From NCBI GenBank assembly GCA_902772675.1, contig CACYBN010000074.1, positions 1 through 5,585 of the forward strand: 5,585 bases of DNA, given 5' to 3'. Made by a program: the position numbers and the translations under genes. Each line of letters begins with the position of its first letter. Position 1 is the first letter of the stretch. The DNA is from an uncultured Erysipelotrichaceae bacterium (lineage in GTDB: Bacteria > Bacillota_I > Bacilli_A > RF39 > UBA660). Under the pieces are notes generated by a model. It ran no database searches. It was not told where the DNA came from and was given only the letters and a program-made list of their open reading frames with translations. This document shows positions 1-5,585 of this stretch, one piece after another.

Positions 1-1143
1 ACTCATTTATTAGGAGTAAAAAAGAAAGGTAAAGTAGTCGCAGCTACTTTAATACTAGAAGAGAATTCAATTCTAGGACATAAAACTTTCTATGCTCCAA
101 GAGGATATATAATAGATTATTCTGATAAAGAATTATTAAAATTCTTCAATGATGAATTAATAAAATATGTAAAAAAACACAAAGGTTTCAGAATAACTAT
201 AGATCCTAATGTAATTTATAGAATTAGATCTAGTGAAGGAGATATTCTAAATGATGATAAAGATAGAAATGAAACTATCTTTGATAATTTAAAAGAATTA
301 GGATATAAATATTTTGGATTTAATTTATATACTGAAACTTATCAAGTAAGATGGGAATATCGTCTTAAATTAGATGAAGATTATGAAACTAAAAAGAGTA
401 AATTTTCTAAAAGTACAAGAAAAAATATAGATGCTTGTTACAAAAAAGGACTAAAAGTAAGAAAAGGAAATATAAATGATTTAGAATCTATGAGTGAGAT
501 ATTTGCTAGTACTGGAGAAAGAAAAGATTTTACTACTAGAAGTTTAGATTATTATAAAAAGATGTATAAACATATGAAAGATCTAATGACTATATATATA
601 GCTTATTTAGATCCAGATACTTATATTGAAGATAGTAAGAGTTTATTAAAAGAAGAAGAAGATAATTATCAAAAGATCTTAGATAAAATGAAAACTTCAA
701 TAGTGGGTTCTAAATTACTTAATCAAAAAGAAACTAGTGAAAGATTAATAGAAAAATATAAAGAAGAAGTTAATAAAGCAGAAGAATTTAAAAAGAATAA
801 TCCTAATGGAAAAGATATTGGTGCTTTATTAAGTATGAAATCAGGTAATGAATATTTAACTCTAAGTAGTGGTATGTTATCTGAATATCGTAATTTTACT
901 CCTAAATATGCTATGTATAATGAACATATATTAGATGCATATAAAGAAGGATATGAATGGGTAGACTTCTATGGAATAACTGGAGTATTTGATAAAAACG
1001 ATAAATATTATGGAATGTATGAGTTTAAAAAAGGGTTTAATGGTAATGTAGTAGAACTAGTCGGACAATTTGAGATTAAGACTGGCTTTGTATATAATAT
1101 TTATAACTTAGGTAAAAAGATAAAGAATATTATTAAAAGATAA
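1..1143 (+). CDS. FemA/FemB-family lipid II aminoacyltransferase, 5'-truncated (copy A)
   Basis: Open from the first base in frame 1, giving 380 residues; the start lies outside the window. Alignment by eye with copy C suggests about 40 residues are missing, so full length is near 420, usual for FemA/MurM-type enzymes. Such proteins are cytoplasmic and transfer an amino acid from aminoacyl-tRNA to the stem-peptide branch of lipid II. Visible, in window numbering: FYAPRGYIIDY (30-40), QVRWEYRLKL (115-124), STRKN (138-142), a Lys/Glu-rich helical arm (about 207-265) matching the coiled coil inserted in the second GNAT-like domain of FemA, DFYGI (322-326) and YEFKKGFNG (340-348) followed by VVELVGQFEI. 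The Met at 490 is internal, since conserved family sequence continues well upstream of it. The gene lies 29 bases before the next gene. The amino acid transferred and the branch position are unknown. The family call is firm, the specific role is not. Confidence 0.93.
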   Translation, partial: THLLGVKKKGKVVAATLILEENSILGHKTFYAPRGYIIDYSDKELLKFFNDELIKYVKKHKGFRITIDPNVIYRIRSSEGDILNDDKDRNETIFDNLKELGYKYFGFNLYTETYQVRWEYRLKLDEDYETKKSKFSKSTRKNIDACYKKGLKVRKGNINDLESMSEIFASTGERKDFTTRSLDYYKKMYKHMKDLMTIYIAYLDPDTYIEDSKSLLKEEEDNYQKILDKMKTSIVGSKLLNQKETSERLIEKYKEEVNKAEEFKKNNPNGKDIGALLSMKSGNEYLTLSSGMLSEYRNFTPKYAMYNEHILDAYKEGYEWVDFYGITGVFDKNDKYYGMYEFKKGFNGNVVELVGQFEIKTGFVYNIYNLGKKIKNIIKR

Positions 1144-1156
1144 TTTTTTATCTTTT
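1135..1156 (+). terminator. possible weak AT-only hairpin terminator at the end of copy A
   Basis: AAAAGATAA (1135-1143) pairs perfectly with TTATCTTTT (1148-1156) around a four-T loop, and the stop codon of copy A forms the end of the left arm. Only one pair is G-C, so stability is low. The next gene begins at 1173, so full termination here would leave that gene without an obvious promoter. Partial attenuation, or simple AT-rich chance, is equally possible. Confidence 0.3.
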
Positions 1157-1172
1157 TATTTGTGGAGGATTT

Positions 1173-1991
1173 ATGGAAATAATAAATGTTTATGATAGAT
1201 TGTTAGATAGTTCTGTAAGAGTTGAAGTATTAAATTTAAGTAGAGAATTAAGATATGATTCTAGTACTATTCAATTAGTTTTAAATAAGAAATATCAATC
1301 TTTTTATAGTGATTTATTTCATGGCCATTTTATGTTATCTAGTTCAATGAAATTTAATACTGATAAACATATTTCAACTGAATATTATAATCCTACTAGT
1401 AATGTTGATATATATGGTTATGATATAGATAGTTCTATTATGTTAGCTAGAAGTAGTGAATTATATAGACCTATTCCTAAAGAAGAAGCTACTGATTTAG
1501 GAATAGAATATAGTAGTGGTACAATACCTGTTTTTCATATTAGAAAAGTAGATCTAGTAGATGGAAGACATATATTTGATACTAGTATTGATTGTGTAAA
1601 TAAAGAAAGATATAACTATTATTATGGTGCTTTATACTATGGATTTTTTGATAAATATGGATCATATCCTAATAAAGATGATTGTGATTTTATTTCATCT
1701 TTAGCTATATCTGGAGTTATTAATGGTGCTAGTTTATATAATCCTTTTGATAGAAAAGTAGATTTCTTTGCTAAAGATAATTTCTTAAAAGATAAGAATA
1801 ATCTAATTACTTATGATTCTGTATCAGATTATAAGAAAAATATGTTTGGATTAATACCTGTAGATTTTAAAGATACTTTTAATTCATCTACTGGTGTTAT
1901 TACAAGTATGTGGGGAGATACTGGATTATTAATATTTGATAATCGTAAAATGGTAAAAGGTAAAATTCTAACAATAAAAGAGCAATTGTAA
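1173..1991 (+). CDS. protein of unknown function, 272 aa, Tyr-rich, soluble
   Basis: I do not recognise this protein. The start is set by GGAGG at 1164-1168, four bases before the ATG. No signal peptide, long hydrophobic segment or internal repeat is seen, so it is probably soluble and cytoplasmic. Tyr is high (21 of 272), with a cluster at 147-165 containing YNYYYG and LYYGFF. Other visible points are HGH at 50-52, two cysteines (141 and 171), an Asp/Ser/Tyr-rich stretch at 78-98, Gly/Ser-rich patches at 176-187 and 238-252, and a single Trp (247). No known catalytic motif is evident. Codon use and base composition (about 20-25% G+C in sampled lines) match copy A, so it looks long resident. 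It follows copy A by 29 bases on the same strand and may be co-transcribed with it. The strong ribosome site and long uninterrupted frame support a real gene. Confidence 0.85.
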   Translation: MEIINVYDRLLDSSVRVEVLNLSRELRYDSSTIQLVLNKKYQSFYSDLFHGHFMLSSSMKFNTDKHISTEYYNPTSNVDIYGYDIDSSIMLARSSELYRPIPKEEATDLGIEYSSGTIPVFHIRKVDLVDGRHIFDTSIDCVNKERYNYYYGALYYGFFDKYGSYPNKDDCDFISSLAISGVINGASLYNPFDRKVDFFAKDNFLKDKNNLITYDSVSDYKKNMFGLIPVDFKDTFNSSTGVITSMWGDTGLLIFDNRKMVKGKILTIKEQL

Positions 1992-2067
1992 ATATTTGTA
2001 AAAGTATTATTAAAAAGATTTTTATTTAGACAAATAATAATTTATAATTTATATAGGAGATGATTAT

Positions 2068-2508
2068 ATGGAACAATTACAAAAACCTACGGATACGGAT
2101 CGTTATATGGATTTATGTGAAGAATTAGTTTTAGGAGATTTATCTCAAGATGAAAGAGCTATAATTGAGAATGAAATGGAAAGTATAAGATCACCTTTAA
2201 CAGATATTGAACCAGTTCAAGTACAAAGACAAACTCAATTTATGAGTGGTTATTATACTGAAGAAGGTATCTTTGTAAGAAGCGAATATGATGATAAACC
2301 ACATATGATTGCAGGTAATGCGAATGATGAAAATGAAAGATCAAAAGCAAATAAATGGATGGAGGAGCAAAGTTCTCCTGAAGTAGAATTCCGATTTGGT
2401 AATATAGAGTTTGCTCATACTTTAGAAGAAGCGTTGCGACAAGAAATGGATAAAAGATATATCTTAGGTACTGATGCTAAAGTAGAAACTGGTAAAGGAA
2501 AAAGATAG
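2068..2508 (+). CDS. protein of unknown function, 146 aa, acidic, Gln/Glu-rich
   Basis: I do not recognise this protein. ATG at 2068 is preceded by AGGAG (2055-2059) with 8 bases of spacing, a good ribosome site. The product is acidic and looks helical at the N-terminus (about residues 10-40), has a Gln-rich linker (51-58), GYYTEEGIFVRSEYDDKP in the middle (61-78), an Asn/Asp/Glu-rich stretch (84-92), a second helical part (113-130) and a basic tail ending GKGKR. No signal peptide or membrane segment is seen. Its G+C is about 32% by hand count (143 of 441), against roughly 20-25% in neighbouring genes, and it uses codons otherwise rare here (ACG, GCG, CGA, CGT), so it may be a later arrival or highly expressed. 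It is separated from the 272-aa gene by 76 bases and ends inside the bidirectional terminator. Function is unknown; an adaptor or regulatory role would be a guess. Confidence 0.8.
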   Translation: MEQLQKPTDTDRYMDLCEELVLGDLSQDERAIIENEMESIRSPLTDIEPVQVQRQTQFMSGYYTEEGIFVRSEYDDKPHMIAGNANDENERSKANKWMEEQSSPEVEFRFGNIEFAHTLEEALRQEMDKRYILGTDAKVETGKGKR

Positions 2509-2529
2509 AACATTAAGTTCTATCTTTTT
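2499..2529. terminator. bidirectional intrinsic terminator, 13-bp perfect stem
   Basis: AAAAAGATAGAAC (2499-2511) pairs without mismatch with GTTCTATCTTTTT (2517-2529) across a five-base ATTAA loop. The right arm ends in a T run on the + strand, and the left arm gives a T run on the - strand, so one hairpin can end both converging transcripts. The stop codons of both genes (TAG at 2506-2508 on +, TAG at 2522-2520 on -) lie in the stem, and each strand reads AAA AGA TAG AAC into the loop. Confidence 0.88.
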
Positions 2530-3758
2530 ATTTTCTTTAAAGTATTTTTAGTTCTCTTATAAGTAGAGAAAGCTACTTTATATAAATTATATTTAGATTT
2601 AATAATAGGTAAATCAAATTCACCAATAAGTTCTACTACTTTACCATTAAATCCTTTCTTGAATTCATATACTCCATACATAGGATTATTTTCTTTATTA
2701 AAATTACCTTCAATTCCATAGAAATTATATAATTCATATCCATTTTCTTTAGCATATTTAATAGCTTCCCATTGAATACCATACATAGCATCATATTTCA
2801 TGAATTCATCATATCCACCACCAAATAAGTTTAATAGTTCTTTTTCACAAGATATAAACATTGATCCAGCTAGTGGTATCTTATCTCCATGTTTTTCTTG
2901 AACTTCTTTAAGTTCTTTTATTTTCTTTTCATATGAAGCTATCTCATCTTTTCTTTTTTGTGTAATATCAGAGAATCCATTTATAGTATCTATTTCTTTT
3001 TGATATAAATCTATAGACTTTTGTGGTTCTAGATAACATAAAAGTATTTTTATATTATCTCCTAGATATTTAAACATTTCTTGATAATAAGATAATGGTC
3101 TATCTATAAATCCACGTCTATCACCAGTATGATCAGTTATCTTTTTAAATTCTTCAAGTCCATCTTCTCCAACAAATTCCATAGTTAATCCTAATTTAAT
3201 AGTTTGTTTAACATTCTTTCTAGTTGGTTTAATCATATTCATCATTAAATCATCTACTGATTTATCTTTTAAATTTAAAACAAACATCCATCGAGGTTGT
3301 AATTCTTTACTAGAATCAATATTATATCCATGATGAATAAATCCTAAAGACTTTAAATGATCTGTTATATCAGAATTATCTATTCCACCTTCAACAACAT
3401 CTCCATTAACGTCTCTTTCTAAGTGCGGCAAATATGGATCTATTTTCAAGAAAGCTGCTTTCTTAGTCTTTAGATATTCTTTTATCTCTTTAACAAATTC
3501 ATCTAATAGTTCAGTATTATGAAAATCTATTAGGAATCCACGAGGAGCATAAAACATTTTTAATCCTAAAGGTAAATCTTTTTCTAAAAGTAAAGTAGCT
3601 GCGACTACCTTTTTATTATCTTTCATACCTATTAGTTCATATTTCCATCCGTTTTGTTCTTTTAATTTTCCCCATGATTCTTTTTGATGGAATGTTACAT
3701 ATTCATTTTTTTTAGCAAAATTTTCAAATTCTTTACTTGTTAATTTAGTTATCTTCAT
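2520..3758 (-). CDS. FemA/FemB-family lipid II aminoacyltransferase (copy C)
   Basis: The 412-residue length fits the FemA/MurM/MurN class. Members transfer amino acids from aminoacyl-tRNA onto the lipid II stem peptide at the inner membrane face to build cross-bridges. Visible motifs: FHQKESWGKLK (23-33), like the N-terminal family signature; YAPRGFLIDF (70-79); LKIDP (104-108); QPRWMFVLNL (154-163); KPTRKNVKQ (177-185); a charged helical arm at about 246-292, shorter than in the other two copies; NFYGIEGNF (345-353); and YEFKKGFNG (364-372) followed by KVVELIGEFDL. The C-terminus is basic. The ATG lies 5 bases after AAAGGAG, which sits inside the last codons of copy B; the two genes overlap by 14 bases, so their translation is probably coupled. 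The C-terminal third resembles copy A more than copy B. The donor amino acid and branch position cannot be assigned. Confidence 0.95.
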   Translation of the reverse strand: MKITKLTSKEFENFAKKNEYVTFHQKESWGKLKEQNGWKYELIGMKDNKKVVAATLLLEKDLPLGLKMFYAPRGFLIDFHNTELLDEFVKEIKEYLKTKKAAFLKIDPYLPHLERDVNGDVVEGGIDNSDITDHLKSLGFIHHGYNIDSSKELQPRWMFVLNLKDKSVDDLMMNMIKPTRKNVKQTIKLGLTMEFVGEDGLEEFKKITDHTGDRRGFIDRPLSYYQEMFKYLGDNIKILLCYLEPQKSIDLYQKEIDTINGFSDITQKRKDEIASYEKKIKELKEVQEKHGDKIPLAGSMFISCEKELLNLFGGGYDEFMKYDAMYGIQWEAIKYAKENGYELYNFYGIEGNFNKENNPMYGVYEFKKGFNGKVVELIGEFDLPIIKSKYNLYKVAFSTYKRTKNTLKKIKR

Positions 3759-5055
3759 GGTTTCTCCTTTTTAATTTATGCTTAGTAATTTTTCTTACTG
3801 TATTACGATATAGTGGTACTAATTTAGTAAATGCTAGATACATTTTTTTATTTAAGATTAAATCCCATTCACCCATAAATTCTACATAGTCTCCACCAAA
3901 TTTCTTTTTAAATATATGTAGACCATATCTAGGATTCTTTTCATTTAAATCTCCGATAGTACCAAATTGGTCATACATAGTTATTCCATTTTCTTTACAA
4001 TATTTCATATGTTCAAAATAAGTAGCATAATTTACAAAAGAATCAGTTAATATATTATGATTTCCTGCATATAATACCCAGGCTTTATTTCCGTATTCAA
4101 TTACAAATTGACTACTTAGAGTTATAACATTTCCAAATTCTTCTTTTGCTTTTGTATATTCATCTATATATTCATTTAATTTATCTAATCTTTTTTCTAT
4201 TTCATTCATCTTAGTTTTATTACTTTTACTAGGATTTTCTATTTGTTTTAATTTATCTAATTCTTTTTCTTTATCATTTTTCTCATCTTTATATACTTTT
4301 ATAATCTTATCACAGTTTATACTACCCATATAAAGAGCTATATCATTATCTTTGGTATATATTTTATATAGATTTTTATAATAGTCTAAATCATGTGATA
4401 GGAAATCTTTTCTAGATTCAGTTAATTCCATTAAATGATTGAATTCTTCAATATCATCTATAGTACCTTTTCTAATATCAGGATTAAGTGCATAACCTTT
4501 TCTAATTCTTTGTTTAGTTGTTGTATTAAATTTTGATTGGATTGTATCTATATCTTGATTAAAATCTATCCTAAAACTATATCTAGGTTGCATAGTTTCA
4601 AAGTTTTTAGTAAATCCTAGATGTTTATATCCTAAAGATTTAAGATTGTTAAATGCTTCTTTAGGATCTTTATCCAATTTAACTTCTTCATCTTTATAAT
4701 CATATTCTTTCCATATGATATCAGGATCAATTTTTATAAATATTGCTTTTTCATTTTTTACATATTTTTTTAATTCATTAGTAAATTCTTTTAATAAATC
4801 TTTATCATAAAAATCTATTACAAACCCTCTTGGTGCATAAAAATAAGAATAACCTAATGGTAATTTCTTTTCTAATAGTAGAGTAGCACATACTAGCTTA
4901 CCTTTATCATCTACTATTCCCACATAATGAGGAATAAGTTTTCTTGCTACATATGAGAATTGTCCCCATGCATAGCTTTGTAAAAAGTGACTTTTTGGAT
5001 GCTTCTTTACAAATGTCTCATATTTTTTCTTTTCTATATCACTTACAAATTTCAT
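3745..5055 (-). CDS. FemA/FemB-family lipid II aminoacyltransferase (copy B)
   Basis: A 436-residue member of the FemA/B family, slightly longer than the usual 400-420. Visible motifs: HFLQSYAWGQFSY (23-35), a typical N-terminal family signature; LPLGYSYFYAPRGFVIDF (65-82); IKIDPDI (107-113); QPRYSFRIDF (156-165); a KQRIRKGYAL basic segment (181-190); a long Lys/Glu-rich coiled-coil arm (about 248-305); TLSSQFVI (312-319); YDQFGTIGDL (361-370); and FKKKFGG (382-388) followed by DYVEFMGEWDL. The arm resembles the hairpin that FemA-type enzymes carry in the second GNAT-like domain. The start is supported by AGGGAG (5068-5063 on the - strand), 7 bases before the ATG, and a good promoter just upstream. 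It is first in a two-gene operon with copy C. Its C-terminal motif (FKKKFGG, GEWDL) differs from the FKKGFNG of A and C, which may mean a different branch position. It probably acts on lipid II; the amino acid donor is unknown. Confidence 0.95.
   Translation of the reverse strand: MKFVSDIEKKKYETFVKKHPKSHFLQSYAWGQFSYVARKLIPHYVGIVDDKGKLVCATLLLEKKLPLGYSYFYAPRGFVIDFYDKDLLKEFTNELKKYVKNEKAIFIKIDPDIIWKEYDYKDEEVKLDKDPKEAFNNLKSLGYKHLGFTKNFETMQPRYSFRIDFNQDIDTIQSKFNTTTKQRIRKGYALNPDIRKGTIDDIEEFNHLMELTESRKDFLSHDLDYYKNLYKIYTKDNDIALYMGSINCDKIIKVYKDEKNDKEKELDKLKQIENPSKSNKTKMNEIEKRLDKLNEYIDEYTKAKEEFGNVITLSSQFVIEYGNKAWVLYAGNHNILTDSFVNYATYFEHMKYCKENGITMYDQFGTIGDLNEKNPRYGLHIFKKKFGGDYVEFMGEWDLILNKKMYLAFTKLVPLYRNTVRKITKHKLKRRNHEDN
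3764..3770 (-). promoter_or_regulatory. ribosome binding site for copy C inside copy B coding sequence
   Basis: Reading the - strand, AAAGGAG stands 5 bases before the ATG at 3758. It falls in the Lys-Arg-Arg codons near the end of copy B, so ribosomes finishing copy B pass over it before stopping at 3745. This fixes the start of copy C and supports coupled translation. Confidence 0.8.
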
Positions 5056-5080
5056 TGTTACACTCCCTAACTCTATAAAA

Positions 5081-5109
5081 AGTATACCTTATATAAATTA
5101 AAAAAGCAA
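5081..5109 (-). promoter_or_regulatory. sigma-A-type promoter for the copy B-copy C operon
   Basis: On the - strand, TATACT (5086-5081; 5 of 6 to the -10 consensus) lies 17 bases after TTGCTT (5109-5104; 3 of 6 to the -35 consensus). The predicted start near 5074 gives a leader of about 20 bases that contains the AGGGAG ribosome site. Spacing and position are ideal; the -35 is imperfect. Confidence 0.6.
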
Positions 5110-5131
5110 TTGACTGATATGTTTAAAAACC

Positions 5132-5159
5132 TTGATTTTATTAGGAATATTGTTAAAAT
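5132..5159 (+). promoter_or_regulatory. candidate promoter for trmB, extended -10
   Basis: TTGATT (5132-5137) and TAAAAT (5154-5159; 5 of 6) are 16 bases apart, and a TG at 5151-5152 one base before the -10 makes it an extended -10 site. The predicted start, about 5166, is at the edge of the ribosome site, so the leader would be extremely short; that weakens the call. Confidence 0.4.
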
Positions 5160-5165
5160 AAGTAT

Positions 5166-5171
5166 AGGTGA
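5166..5171 (+). promoter_or_regulatory. ribosome binding site deciding the trmB start
   Basis: AGGTGA lies 4 bases before the ATG at 5176. An in-frame ATG at 5119 would add 19 residues but has no purine-rich site before it, so 5176 is preferred. Confidence 0.65.
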
Positions 5172-5175
5172 TTTC

Positions 5176-5585
5176 ATGAGACTTAGAAATGTAAAAAACA
5201 AAGAAGAAATACTATCTAATAGTGAGTTTCTAATAAGAGATCCTTTTAAATATAAAGGTAAATGGAAAGAGTTATTTTCTAATAATAATCCTATATATGT
5301 AGAAATAGGTATGGGTAAAGGAGATTTTATTTTAGAAAATGCTTTAAGATATCCAGATATTAATTTTATTGGTATAGAAAAATTTGATAGTGTAATGGCT
5401 AAAGCTATTGAAAAAGTAGTAGAAAGACCTAAAAATTTAATATTTGTTAGAATGGATGCTTTAGATATAGATGAAGTATTTGATAAAGAAGTATCTACAG
5501 TATATTTGAATTTTTCAGATCCATGGCCTAAGAAAAGACATCATAGAAGAAGACTTACTAGTGAAATCTTTTTAAAGAAATATGA
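5176..5585 (+). CDS. trmB: tRNA (guanine-N7-)-methyltransferase, 3'-truncated
   Basis: The first 136 residues of TrmB, which uses S-adenosylmethionine to make 7-methylguanosine at position 46 of the tRNA variable loop in the cytoplasm. Visible: the MRLRN N-terminus typical of Bacillus-type TrmB; YKGKW (26-30); the SAM-binding loop EIGMGKGDF (43-51); NFIGIE (63-68), whose acidic end normally contacts the SAM ribose; MDA (93-95); and the hallmark NFSDPWPKKRHHRRRLT (112-128), which holds the family's key Asp and the basic tRNA-contact segment. Family members are about 210-220 residues, so roughly 80 are beyond the right edge. The start is chosen for its AGGTGA site and because known Bacillus-type proteins begin at the same MR(L/M)R point. 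It is divergent from the FemA/B operon and is probably an independent housekeeping unit. Confidence 0.95.
   Translation, partial: MRLRNVKNKEEILSNSEFLIRDPFKYKGKWKELFSNNNPIYVEIGMGKGDFILENALRYPDINFIGIEKFDSVMAKAIEKVVERPKNLIFVRMDALDIDEVFDKEVSTVYLNFSDPWPKKRHHRRRLTSEIFLKKY

Noticed and set aside
490..1143. A separate 217-aa gene starting at the ATG at 490
   Set aside because: The same frame is open back to base 1 and encodes conserved FemA/B motifs upstream, and there is no ribosome site before 490; it is the tail of copy A.
1993..2036. Inverted repeat TATTTGT/ACAAATA enclosing TAAAAAGATTTTTA, as a terminator after the 272-aa gene
   Set aside because: The outer arms are 30 bases apart, the inner palindrome has only a two-base centre, and all pairs but one are A-T; this is likely in such AT-rich DNA by chance.
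2043..2048. Perfect TATAAT as a promoter for the 146-aa gene
   Set aside because: No acceptable -35 lies 16-18 bases upstream and the predicted start would fall on the ribosome site; TATAAT is common by chance in AT-rich intergenic sequence. A promoter here remains possible but is unsupported.
1..3758. Copies A and C in inverted orientation as an invertible DNA segment
   Set aside because: Apart from an 18-base block and moderate similarity near the 3' ends, the DNA differs too much for efficient homologous inversion, and no recombinase gene or site is visible.
5119..5175. Upstream in-frame ATG extending trmB by 19 residues
   Set aside because: No Shine-Dalgarno sequence precedes it, it overlaps the likely promoter, and TrmB proteins of this type begin at the MRLR point.
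1..5585. Mycoplasma-type genetic code (TGA as Trp)
   Set aside because: All Trp positions in the conserved genes are TGG and no TGA interrupts any frame; the standard bacterial code explains the window.

Overview
The window is very AT-rich (most genes roughly 20-25% G+C where counted by hand). It uses TGG for every Trp, TAA/TAG as the visible stops, mostly AGA for Arg, and Shine-Dalgarno sites of the AGGAG type. Together with FemA/B-family cell-wall genes and a TrmB that reads like the Bacillus type, this suggests a low-GC, Gram-positive Bacillota with peptidoglycan. It is probably one of the small AT-rich gut Bacilli or Clostridia-like lineages. The absence of TGA-Trp codons argues against mycoplasmas. 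Species cannot be named from the sequence.

Layout. On the + strand: a FemA/B-family aminoacyltransferase cut by the left edge (1-1143, copy A), a 272-residue protein I do not recognise (1173-1991), and a 146-residue acidic protein I do not recognise (2068-2508). A perfect 13-bp hairpin at 2499-2529 terminates both strands. On the - strand, reading leftward from 5055, are two more FemA/B-family genes, copy B (5055-3745) and copy C (3758-2520), which overlap by 14 bases and form a translationally coupled pair. A 120-base divergent promoter region (5056-5175) separates copy B from trmB, a tRNA guanine-N7 methyltransferase on the + strand cut by the right edge (5176-5585).

How the genes fit together. 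FemA/B-family enzymes use aminoacyl-tRNA to build the short peptide branch on the third residue of the lipid II stem peptide, which becomes the peptidoglycan cross-bridge. Three paralogues side by side suggest a branch of more than one residue, each enzyme adding its own position, as with FemX/FemA/FemB or MurM/MurN; the amino acids added cannot be read from sequence. The two unrecognised genes lie between the converging FemA/B genes on the strand of copy A. A role in cell-wall assembly is guilt by association only. trmB is a housekeeping tRNA-modification gene in its own transcription unit. No rRNA, tRNA, CRISPR array, insertion sequence or transposase was seen.
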